A stretch of 64,000 bases of DNA from positions 1 through 64,000 of the forward strand of contig NZ_AP024233.1 of NCBI RefSeq assembly GCF_025998535.1, read 5' to 3'. Under the pieces are notes generated by a model that saw nothing but the letters and a program-made list of their open reading frames with translations, ran no database searches and had not been told where the DNA came from. This DNA is from Desulfolithobacter dissulfuricans (lineage in GTDB: Bacteria > Desulfobacterota > Desulfobulbia > Desulfobulbales > Desulfobulbaceae). This document shows, piece by piece, positions 8,739-16,558 of this stretch (position 1 is the stretch's first letter; every line of letters begins with the position of its first letter). Both the position numbers and the translations under genes were made by a program.

Positions 8739-9838
8739 TGATCTGGTCACTGTATCCGCTCAAGCTGGTGGATATCACCGGCTGCCTCGTCATGCTGGTG
8801 GTGGCCAGCTGCTGCCTGCGCCTGGCCCTGCAGATCTACGACCGTGAGCCGGAAAATGCCCTGACCACCTACCTGAAATGGCTCATTGCGGCCCTGTTTG
8901 CCTTCTGTGTCTCCCGCTCGCTTGGCCACCTGGTCCGGCACCTGCTCTACCTGGTCGGGCATGGCCAGCTCTGGCACCGGCTCTCGCCCCTGAGCGGGTC
9001 CATCAACACCATCAGTTTTGTCGTTATCTTCGCCGTGACCCTGTTTTTCCAGGATACGATGAGGATCATGGCCCGGATGATCAGAGATCGGGAAAACCTG
9101 GAGAAGACCAGCCGCCAGGTCCTGCAGCTCAACCGGGATATCGAGGTCATAGTCGCCGACCGGACCCGGGCCGAGCTGGCTCTGCAGGTGGCCCATGAAA
9201 TACGTAATCCGGTCATGGTGATCGGCGGCCTGATCCGGCGCCTGCTGGGTCGAGGCAGCCGGCAGGATACCAGGCGGGACGAGCAGCTTGGGATGGTCCT
9301 GGAGCAGACCGAGAAACTCGAATCGCTGATCAACCGTTTCGAGGATCTCCAGGCCGGGATCAAGGAGCATTTCGGCGAGGTCGATCTCAACGATCTGGTG
9401 CGCCAGGTCCTCGACGTGGTGAAAAAAGAGGCGGTGGCGGCCGGGATCCGGTTGGAAAGCCATCTGGCGCCGGGCTCCCTGGTCCTCCAGGGTGACAGTC
9501 AGCTTCTCCGGGTGGCGATTCTCCATCTTGTCCGTAACGCCATCGAGGCCTGCGGCCAGGGCAACACCATCACCGTAACCACGGGCCGCGATCAGCGGGG
9601 GATCGTGCTGACCATCAGCGATGACGGTCCCGGGATTCCTGACCAGGTCCTGGAGCATATTTTTGAAGCCTTCCATGAAACCGATGCCGGTCCCACCGGC
9701 CTGGGGCTGCCCTGGGTCCGGCAGATCATCGACGAACACCGGGGTACCATTGACCTCGCCAGCACCTCGGGTCGGGGCACCACGGTGACCATCACCCTGC
9801 CGACCCACCTGGGAGAACTCCAGCACCAGCCCTCGTAA
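8738..9838 (+). CDS. Membrane sensor histidine kinase
   Basis: The 366-aa product has three N-terminal transmembrane segments (about residues 8-30, 45-65 and 85-105) with no large periplasmic domain. A short coiled-coil linker follows (REDLEKTS-like, residues 115-145). The kinase core has the H-box VAHEIRNPVMVIGG (His near residue 152), N-box HLVRNAIEA, G1 DDGPGIP and G2 GLGLPWV. It should autophosphorylate and pass phosphate to a response regulator, but none is encoded nearby. Start ATG 8738 overlaps the upstream stop. It is convergent with the amidohydrolase gene, leaving 14 bases between them. Confidence 0.9.
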   Translation: MIWSLYPLKLVDITGCLVMLVVASCCLRLALQIYDREPENALTTYLKWLIAALFAFCVSRSLGHLVRHLLYLVGHGQLWHRLSPLSGSINTISFVVIFAVTLFFQDTMRIMARMIRDRENLEKTSRQVLQLNRDIEVIVADRTRAELALQVAHEIRNPVMVIGGLIRRLLGRGSRQDTRRDEQLGMVLEQTEKLESLINRFEDLQAGIKEHFGEVDLNDLVRQVLDVVKKEAVAAGIRLESHLAPGSLVLQGDSQLLRVAILHLVRNAIEACGQGNTITVTTGRDQRGIVLTISDDGPGIPDQVLEHIFEAFHETDAGPTGLGLPWVRQIIDEHRGTIDLASTSGRGTTVTITLPTHLGELQHQPS

Positions 9839-9852
9839 GATATATCCACCCC

Positions 9853-11153
9853 TCAGGCCGCCGCCATTTTTCCGGCCAGCTTTGCCACCTGGAGAAGGAT
9901 CTCCTCCAGGTCCATGGTCAGCAGTCTCCTGTTGCGCACCACCAGTTGTCCGTCCACAATCACGTCCCGGACACCACCCCCCGGGCCGCGTACACCAGCA
10001 GGTTCGGGTCGTAGAAGGGGCGCAGGTGCGGCCTGTCCAGGTCCATCAGGATGAGGTCGGCCACCTGGCCCGGTTCGAGCCGTCCACCGGGACCGGATCG
10101 GTGCGACAGCAGGGGAGTGGTGGCCAGTTCCAGGATCCGGGCGGCCGGGATCGCCACCGGGTCGCGGCGACGGATCTTCTGGATCTTGGCCAGGCAGTCC
10201 ATCTCTGCAAACAGGTCGAGGACATTGTTGCTGGCCGCGGAGTCGCTCCCCAGGCCCACCGGGATATCCCGGGTCAGCATGTCTGTGACCGGGGCCAGGC
10301 CCGAGCCCAGCTTCAGGTTGCTCCGCGGACAGGTGACCACCTGGGCCCCGGTGCGGGCGAGGATATCCAGGTCCTCCCTGTCTACCCAGACGCAGTGGAT
10401 ACAGACGGTCATGGCATCGAGTAGACCCAGGGCCTCCAGGTGGCGTACCGGCGAGCTGCCCCGGGGGTCCATGATCTGCTCCTGTTCGCCTGCGGTTTCG
10501 GCCAGGTGGATGAAAAAGGGCGCGTTTCGTTGCCGGGCCAGTTCCCTGGCCCGTATCAGGGTTTCGGGTGAACAGGTGTAGGGCGAGTGGGCGAAGATGG
10601 CCGGGGTGACCAGAGGATGGTTCTGCCACTCATCGAGGAACCGGGCCGCGGCCGAGATGTTGTCGGCCGGGTCCGGCACTCCGGGTGCAGGAAAATCGAT
10701 CACCCCCTGGGCGGCCACCGCCCGGATCCCGCAGCCGGCAAAGGCCCTGGCGGCCTCGTGTTCGTGGAAATAACCGTCGGCCACCGTGGTGATGCCGGCG
10801 AGAAGCATCTCGGCCGCGGCCAGCGTCGTGCACCAGAAGACCATCTCCGGGGTGACGGCCCGGGCCTCGGCCGGGAAGATGTGCTCTGTCAGCCAAGTGG
10901 CCAGGTCCAGGTCATCGGCCAGGCCCCGGAAAAGGGTCATGGCCCCATGGCAGTGGCCGTTGACCAGGCCGGGCATGGCCAGGCAGCCTCTGCCGTCGAT
11001 GATGGTGCGGGCCTCCTGGTCGGTCAGGGCCTCCATGGGCCCGGTCTCCACTATGTGGCTGTCCCTGATCCGGATGAAGCTGTTCGGAAGGAGCGTATCC
11101 TCTCCCGGAGCGGGGAAGAGCAGGGTGTCGGTGATCAGAATGTCGGTTTGCAT
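9853..11153 (-). pseudogene. mtaD: TRZ/ATZ-type amidohydrolase (MTA/SAH deaminase family), frameshifted as read
   Basis: The reading frame from ATG 11153 encodes an amidohydrolase with the metal motif GHCHGAMTLFRG, the HLAET segment, VTCPRSNLKLGSG and GLGSDSAASNN. These are typical of 5'-methylthioadenosine/S-adenosylhomocysteine deaminase and related chlorohydrolase-family enzymes. It runs to LLVYAARG, then hits a stop at 9960. The missing C-terminus (VRDVIVDGQLVVRNRRLL to KLAGKMAAA) is in another frame ending at 9853. Adding one G to the run of six C (9977-9982) restores a 433-aa protein with normal family length. A sequencing error is likely. The substrate within the family is uncertain. 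Confidence 0.8.
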
Positions 11154-11259
11154 AACCTCGGGTATTGCTGTATGGTGGCGGTGCATGGCAAGGGCCTCAG
11201 CCCGGCGGCGGGTTCGCCCCGTCGGCCTATACTGCGCACCCTGTAACCTGTAACGACGG

Positions 11260-11709
11260 ATGAGCAGACAACAGCAGGAATATACCCCATATGCCGGCCG
11301 GGGCAAGACCCATGAGGGTCCGGACCACAGCGCACCCTACCCGGTGAGCCGGCTGGCGCCGGCCATTTCCCTGGTCGATATCGCCTCGGAGATCGAGCGG
11401 GCCGATACACTGCTCGCCAGCCACGCCGAAGGGCGGCTCGAGGTGATCGCCCGCCAGATCCGGGCCCTGCAGGACGAGGCCCGGACCATCCTGGAAAAGG
11501 CCCGACGCGACCAGGAGCTGCACCGGGCGGAAAAATCTTTCCAGGTCCGCCCCGGCCATGTCTACCATCTCTACCGCCGCAGCGACGCCACCCTGGTCTG
11601 GTCCCTGCTCTCGCCGGCGGACTGGAAGGGCAGGCCGCCGCATGCCTATGTCGGCAGCTACCGGCTGGAGGCGGACATGGGCTGGACCGAGGTCGAGACA
11701 GGTATCTGA
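11260..11709 (+). CDS. DUF2452 family protein
   Basis: The 149-aa soluble protein matches the DUF2452 pattern as I recall it: an N-terminal segment with PYPVSRLAPAISLVDIASEIERAD, a helix with RQIRALQDEARTILEKARRDQELH, and a C-terminal YHLYRRSDATLVWSLLSPADW segment. No enzymatic motif is seen and the family function is unknown. It is divergent from the amidohydrolase gene with a 106-bp shared upstream region. It ends just before a hairpin. Confidence 0.78.
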   Translation: MSRQQQEYTPYAGRGKTHEGPDHSAPYPVSRLAPAISLVDIASEIERADTLLASHAEGRLEVIARQIRALQDEARTILEKARRDQELHRAEKSFQVRPGHVYHLYRRSDATLVWSLLSPADWKGRPPHAYVGSYRLEADMGWTEVETGI

Positions 11710-11710
11710 T

Positions 11711-11735
11711 TGCAGGGAGGACCCTGCAGTTTGTT
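11711..11735 (+). terminator. Short hairpin after the DUF2452 gene
   Basis: TGCAGGG (11711-11717) and CCCTGCA (11722-11728) form a 7-bp stem with a 4-nt loop directly after the stop codon. It is followed by GTTTGTT, a weak T-rich tail. Confidence 0.5.
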
Positions 11736-11826
11736 ACCCGAAAATTGCCTTGTGGCTGGACAGTGCCGAAACCCGGAGTCTCCCTTCGGTCGCTTACCTG
11801 GTCCAGCCTTCTGGTTGGTTGAGATG

Positions 11827-12018
11827 ATTAAATTATCTGATTACCATCAATCTTCAGCATTGAAGTCGGTGTCGGTCTCCCGTGTTTCACGGGACGCCAT
11901 AAACCCGTCCCTGGGGGCTTGACTGTGGCCATCCAGGCCACAGACACCCGTGCAACAAGTGAGGCCGACACCTTCATCCAATCGGTGGCTGAATTTCAGT
12001 GGTAATCACATTAAATTA
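11827..12018. mobile_element. MITE-like structured element, copy 1, with 9-bp target duplication
   Basis: The 174-bp element (11836-12009) has ends TCTGATTACCA and TGGTAATCAC, so the terminal inverted repeat is TGATTACCA. It is flanked by the perfect 9-bp direct repeat ATTAAATTA (11827-11835 and 12010-12018). A second, very similar copy is at 19270-19442 with a different flanking 9-mer, which is what transposition would leave. There is no coding frame of note. Internal complementary arms include GGTGTCGGTCTC with GAGGCCGACACC and the hairpin CTGTGGCC-ATCCA-GGCCACAG. It sits 22 bases before the ychF start. Confidence 0.88.
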
Positions 12019-12039
12019 AACGGATAAAGAAGATATATC

Positions 12040-13137
12040 ATGGGATTTCGTTGTGGAATCGTGGGGTTGCCCAACGTGGGCAAGTCCACCATATTTAACG
12101 CCCTCACCGCGGCGGGCATAGACGCGGAAAACTATCCCTTCTGCACCATTGAACCCAACGTGGGCGTGGTGCCGGTGCCGGATCCCCGGCTGGACCGGCT
12201 GGCCGAACTGGTCAAAACCAGGAACAAGGTGGCCACCCAGATGGAGTTTGTCGATATAGCCGGCCTGGTCAAGGGTGCCAGCCAGGGGGAAGGTCTGGGC
12301 AACCAGTTTCTGGGCCACATCCGCCAGGTGGACGCCATTGTCCACGTGATCCGCTGTTTTACGGATGATAACGTGGTCCATGTGGAGGGTTCCATCGATC
12401 CGCTGCGCGACCGGGACGTGATCACCATGGAGCTGGTCCTGGCCGACATGGAGTCGGTGGAGAAGCGGCTGAAAAAGACCCGCAACCAGGCCAAGTCCGG
12501 GGACAAGAAGTGCAAGGCCGAGGTGGCTTTCCTGGAAAAGCTCCAGGAAGTGCTTGACCGGGGCGAACCGGCCCGGGTCCTGGAACCGGAAACAGACCTG
12601 GAGCGCGACCTTGTGCGCGATCTCTGTCTGCTGACCACCAAGCCGGTCCTCTACGTGGCCAATGTCAGCGAGGACGACGCGGCCTCGGGCAACAGTTTTG
12701 TCCGGGAGCTTGAAGAGGCGGCGGCCGGGGAAGGGGCCTCGGTGGTCACCATCGCCGGCGGCATCGAACAGGAGCTCAGCCAGCTGGAAGCGGACGAACA
12801 GCAGGAGTTTCTGGCTGATCTTGGCATGGAGGAGCCGGGGTTGCACCGGCTGATCCGGGCCGGTTATGAACTGCTTGGCCTGATTACCTTTTTCACGGTC
12901 GGCGAAAAGGAAACCAAGGCCTGGACCATCACCAGGGGCACCACCGCCCCGGGCGCGGCGGGCAAGATCCACACTGATTTTGAACGCGGTTTTATCCGGG
13001 CCGAGGTGATCGCCTATGAGGACTATGTCCGCTGCGGTTCCGAGTCTGCAGCCCGGGACAAGGGCCTCATGCGCTCCGAAGGCAAGGAATACGTGGTCCA
13101 GGATGGTGACTGTATTCTGTTCCGTTTCAACGTCTAG
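12040..13137 (+). CDS. ychF: Redox-regulated ATPase YchF (OLA1 family GTPase fold)
   Basis: The 365-aa product is standard length. The G1 P-loop is GLPNVGKSTIFNALT at residues 8-22, switch region NYPFCTIEPNVGVVPVPD, G3 DIAGLVKGASQGEGLGNQFL, and the NxxE motif (ANVSED) that favours ATP over GTP. The C-terminal TGS domain carries FFTVGEKETKAW and RGTTAPGAAGKIHTDFERGFI. YchF binds ribosomes and is linked to translation fidelity and the oxidative stress response. The start has a weak AAGAAG ribosome site lying just after the inserted element. Confidence 0.96.
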   Translation: MGFRCGIVGLPNVGKSTIFNALTAAGIDAENYPFCTIEPNVGVVPVPDPRLDRLAELVKTRNKVATQMEFVDIAGLVKGASQGEGLGNQFLGHIRQVDAIVHVIRCFTDDNVVHVEGSIDPLRDRDVITMELVLADMESVEKRLKKTRNQAKSGDKKCKAEVAFLEKLQEVLDRGEPARVLEPETDLERDLVRDLCLLTTKPVLYVANVSEDDAASGNSFVRELEEAAAGEGASVVTIAGGIEQELSQLEADEQQEFLADLGMEEPGLHRLIRAGYELLGLITFFTVGEKETKAWTITRGTTAPGAAGKIHTDFERGFIRAEVIAYEDYVRCGSESAARDKGLMRSEGKEYVVQDGDCILFRFNV

Positions 13138-13160
13138 GTCGTCCCGTCCGGAGCCAGCTT

Positions 13161-14222
13161 ATGAAGAAGATCTTTATTGACCAGCTCCAGGAAGGCCAGC
13201 AGGTGCACGATGTCTTCCTGGTCAGCCGCAAGACCCTGGCCGAAACCAAGGCCGGCAAACCCTATCTCTCCCTGACCCTGATGGATCGCACCGGCGACAT
13301 CGAGGGCAGGGTGTGGGACAATGCCACCCGCTACGACGCCCAGGCCGAGGTGGGCAGCTTCATTCGGCTGCAGGGCATGGCCAAGTCCTACCAGGGCCGT
13401 CTCCAGCTGGGCATTACCTCTCTGGAACAGGTGAGCGCGGACACGGTGCAGCTGGAGGACTTCATCCCGGCCAGCCCGCGGGACTCCGAAGAGATGCAGG
13501 CCGAGCTGCGCCGGATCATCGCTCTGGTGCAGGACGCCCACCTGCAACCCCTGCTCAGGACGATATTCAGGGGAGAAACCCTGAAACAGTTCGTCCGGGC
13601 ACCGGCGGCCAAGAAGATGCACCATGCCTATATCGGCGGGCTCATGGAGCATACCCTGTCGGTTACCGGCATGGCCATGCGCACGGCAGACCATTATCCG
13701 GCCCTGAACCGGGACCTGCTCATAGCCGGGGCTCTGCTCCACGATATCGCCAAGATACGCGAGTTTGAGTTTTCCTCGGTCCCCTTCGAGTACACCGACT
13801 CCGGCCGGTTGCTGGGCCATCTTGTTCTTGGCGCGGAGATGGTACGGCAGCAGGCGGCCGCCATTGAGGGTTTCCCCGCCGATCTGCTCGATCAGCTTCT
13901 TCACCTCATCCTGAGCCACCATGGCCGGCATGAGTTCGGTGCCCCGGTCCTGCCCATGACCCCGGAGGCCCTCATTCTGCATCATCTCGATGATATGGAT
14001 GCCAAGATGAACTATATCGACGGGTTACGGGCCTCCATGGAGGAAGGGTTGCACTGGTCCGATTACCAGCGGCCCCTGGAGCGTTTTCTCTATCTCCAGG
14101 GTACCGACACACCCCCCGAGCCACCGCGGCCGTCCCTGGAGAGCACCGGCCGTACGGCGGCCCGCTCCAGGCGGGAAAAGAAAAAGCCGGCCCCGGATTT
14201 CAAGCAGCCGACCCTGTTTTGA
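13161..14222 (+). CDS. 3'-5' exoribonuclease YhaM-like (OB fold plus HD domain)
   Basis: The 353-aa product begins with an OB-fold nucleic-acid-binding domain (about residues 15-100: LSLTLMDRTGDIEGRVWDN). It continues with an HD phosphohydrolase domain with MHHAYIGGLMEHTLSV, LLHDIAKIREF and LSHHGRHEFGAP supplying metal-binding His and Asp residues. This order is that of YhaM/CBF1 exonucleases. A basic tail (SRREKKKP) ends the protein. GGAG lies 7 bases before ATG 13161. It is 23 bases after ychF and leads into holB. Confidence 0.87.
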   Translation: MKKIFIDQLQEGQQVHDVFLVSRKTLAETKAGKPYLSLTLMDRTGDIEGRVWDNATRYDAQAEVGSFIRLQGMAKSYQGRLQLGITSLEQVSADTVQLEDFIPASPRDSEEMQAELRRIIALVQDAHLQPLLRTIFRGETLKQFVRAPAAKKMHHAYIGGLMEHTLSVTGMAMRTADHYPALNRDLLIAGALLHDIAKIREFEFSSVPFEYTDSGRLLGHLVLGAEMVRQQAAAIEGFPADLLDQLLHLILSHHGRHEFGAPVLPMTPEALILHHLDDMDAKMNYIDGLRASMEEGLHWSDYQRPLERFLYLQGTDTPPEPPRPSLESTGRTAARSRREKKKPAPDFKQPTLF

Positions 14223-14302
14223 AGGCCGGGATATGGCCGCGCCGGAGTTGAGGCCGGGCGAGCGGATCTCCCCAACACCCGTCCAGGATAGAAAAGAAAA
14301 AG

Positions 14303-15304
14303 ATGCCTTTTCAGGAGATTCTTGGCCAACCCAAGGCGATCAAGCTGCTGACCCGGGCCCTGACCACCGGCCGTCTGGCCCATGCCTACCTGTTCACCGG
14401 GCCGGACGGGGTGGGCAAGGCGGCCACTGCCCGGGCCATGGCCGCCTGGCTGTTCTGCGGTGCAGAGCGCGATCTTGCTCCCTGTGGCCGGTGTCCGGGC
14501 TGTATCAAGTTCGCCTCGGGCAATCATCCTGATTTCTTCCACATCGTCCCGGACGGGATGGCCATCAAGATCGACCAGGTCCGGAGCATGAAGAAACAGC
14601 TCTCCTTTGCGCCGCTGGAGGCCAGGCAGCGGGTGGTTTTGCTGGAGGATGTGCACACCATGCGCCGCGAGGCGGGTAATTCCCTGCTGAAAATCCTCGA
14701 GGAGCCGCCGCCGGACAACCTGCTCATCCTGGTCGGTTCGGACCGGGAACCGATCCTGCCCACCATAATGTCCCGGTGCCAGGTGGTTCCCTTTGCCCCG
14801 CTGACCGTGGACCTGGCCGCTGAAATCCTTGTCCGCTGCGATCCGGATCTTGACCGGAGCCAGGCCCGGGTCCTGGCCACTCTGGCCGACGGCTGTCCCG
14901 GGCTGGCCCGCTCCCTGGAAACGGGCGGAGTACTGGATGTGTACCGGGAGCTGGTCGAGGGGCTCTTTACCGCCCCGGAGGATCCAGGGCCCCGGGTGGA
15001 GTGCGCGCTTAAGCTTGCCGGCCGGGCCGCTGCCGGGAAAGAGGGACTTGATCTCCTTCTTGACCTGCTGGAGATCCTTTTTCAAAAGGCGATGAAGGCC
15101 CACCTGCTCGGTACGCCTGCCGGGAAGCTCGACGACCAGGTGGCCCGGGCCAGAGAACAGTGGAATTTGACGCAACTTTCTGATAAGGTGCAGGCGATGG
15201 GATCTGCCCGACGTGCCCTGGCCAGAAACTGCAACCAGGGCCTGGTCTGCGAAGCCCTGATGCTCGATCTGCTGGAGTGCAGTCCCAGGGTTCTGGGTGG
15301 CTGA
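14303..15304 (+). CDS. holB: DNA polymerase III subunit delta'
   Basis: The 333-aa product is a clamp-loader AAA+ subunit. Residues 1-50 carry MPFQEILGQPKAIKLL and the P-loop-like GPDGVGKAATA. The zinc-binding segment CGRCPGCIKFASGNHPDF follows near residues 61-75. VHTMRREAGNSLLKILEEPP is the SRC-adjacent clamp-loader motif, and MSRCQ is the arginine-finger motif. It acts in loading the beta clamp. The P-loop Lys is followed by Ala instead of Thr/Ser, so ATP hydrolysis by this subunit is doubtful, as in other delta' proteins. Confidence 0.92.
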   Translation: MPFQEILGQPKAIKLLTRALTTGRLAHAYLFTGPDGVGKAATARAMAAWLFCGAERDLAPCGRCPGCIKFASGNHPDFFHIVPDGMAIKIDQVRSMKKQLSFAPLEARQRVVLLEDVHTMRREAGNSLLKILEEPPPDNLLILVGSDREPILPTIMSRCQVVPFAPLTVDLAAEILVRCDPDLDRSQARVLATLADGCPGLARSLETGGVLDVYRELVEGLFTAPEDPGPRVECALKLAGRAAAGKEGLDLLLDLLEILFQKAMKAHLLGTPAGKLDDQVARAREQWNLTQLSDKVQAMGSARRALARNCNQGLVCEALMLDLLECSPRVLGG

Positions 15305-15440
15305 GCCGGCTATCAAGAAATAAGAAAAGGCGATGGGCGGCGAGGTGATCCCTTCCAGGGACAGCATCGCTTAACATGTGCACCTGTCAGCTATTTTTCC
15401 AGATCACGCCAGCCTGGCTGGCGTTACTTATATTGACCTG

Positions 15441-16436
15441 ATGTCAGAATCTCAAAAGCAAGAAAACCGGCCTCAGCCGGGTCCGGGAGAGGCCAAGTTC
15501 CATTTCTACCGCATCCGTTTCCGGCAGGAAGGACAGGAATACACGGTCAAATTCACCGCCGACGACCTCCAGTACGGCGAAGTGGTGATGGTGAAGACCG
15601 ATCACGGGCCGGAGCCGGCCTTTATTGTCGGTCGGGCCGCGGACACCACTGTGCCGGGCATGGAGCGGGGTGTTTCCTTCCTGGTTATCCGGCGGGCCGG
15701 CAAGGATGAAAAGGAAAAATATGCCCGCCTGCCCGATCTGGAACGGGAGGCCTATGGCATCTGCCTTGGCCGGATCCGGGCCCTGGAGCTGCCCATGCAG
15801 CTGGTCCGCGTGGAGCGGTTCTTCAACGGTTCCAAGATCATCTTCTATTTTACCGCCGAGAGCCGGGTGGATTTCCGCGAACTGGTCCGCAACCTGGTCC
15901 AGGAGTTCCGAACCAGGGTGGAGATGCGGCAGATCGGTGTCCGCCATGAAACCCAGATGACCGGCGGTATCGGGGCCTGCGGCCGTGAACTGTGCTGCAG
16001 TTCTTTTCTCAAGAAGTTCGAGTCGGTCTCCATCAAGATGGCCAAGACCCAGGACCTGCCCCTGAACCCATCCAAGATCTCCGGGCTTTGCAACCGGCTG
16101 CTCTGCTGCCTGACCTACGAGTATGATGCCTACAAGGATATCAAGAAAGAGATGCCGAGGATAGGCCGCCAGATCCGCTATGAAGACGAGATTTATCGGG
16201 TGATCCGCATCAGTCCCTTGCTGGGTACGGTGCAGGTGGTTTCCCGCGACGGGACCGAGCTGCTCCTGGAAGAGGAGCAGTGGCGCCGGGCCGAACCGGT
16301 CCAGAAGCAGCAGCCCCGGCAGAAGAAACAGCAGGGGGGCAAATCCAGGTCGAAAAAAGGCCGGGGCGCAGGCCGGAAAAAAGAGAGTCAGAAGGGGAAA
16401 AAACAGAAATCCGGTGACGGAACCGGTGGTTCCTGA
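15441..16436 (+). CDS. ricT: PSP1 domain protein, RicT/YaaT-like
   Basis: The 331-aa product carries a PSP1 domain with the family cysteines CGRELCCSSFLKKF and CNRLLCCLTYEYD. In Bacillus, RicT (YaaT) works with RicA and RicF as an Fe-S complex that aids RNase Y and phosphorelay functions; the role here is inferred. A lysine/glutamine-rich tail (about the last 45 residues) is probably disordered and may bind RNA. A GTG at 15378 would add 21 residues. The placement between holB and metG is the same as in Firmicutes. Confidence 0.86.
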   Translation: MSESQKQENRPQPGPGEAKFHFYRIRFRQEGQEYTVKFTADDLQYGEVVMVKTDHGPEPAFIVGRAADTTVPGMERGVSFLVIRRAGKDEKEKYARLPDLEREAYGICLGRIRALELPMQLVRVERFFNGSKIIFYFTAESRVDFRELVRNLVQEFRTRVEMRQIGVRHETQMTGGIGACGRELCCSSFLKKFESVSIKMAKTQDLPLNPSKISGLCNRLLCCLTYEYDAYKDIKKEMPRIGRQIRYEDEIYRVIRISPLLGTVQVVSRDGTELLLEEEQWRRAEPVQKQQPRQKKQQGGKSRSKKGRGAGRKKESQKGKKQKSGDGTGGS

Positions 16437-16558
16437 GCCTTGAATGTGACCACCGGGCAGGACCCCTGCCGCAGTCGCCGTTCTACAGAATCCGCTGCCC
16501 GCCGGGCACTGGAGCAGTGAAATATAAAAAGTCCAGAAAAACAAGTAATAAGAACATC

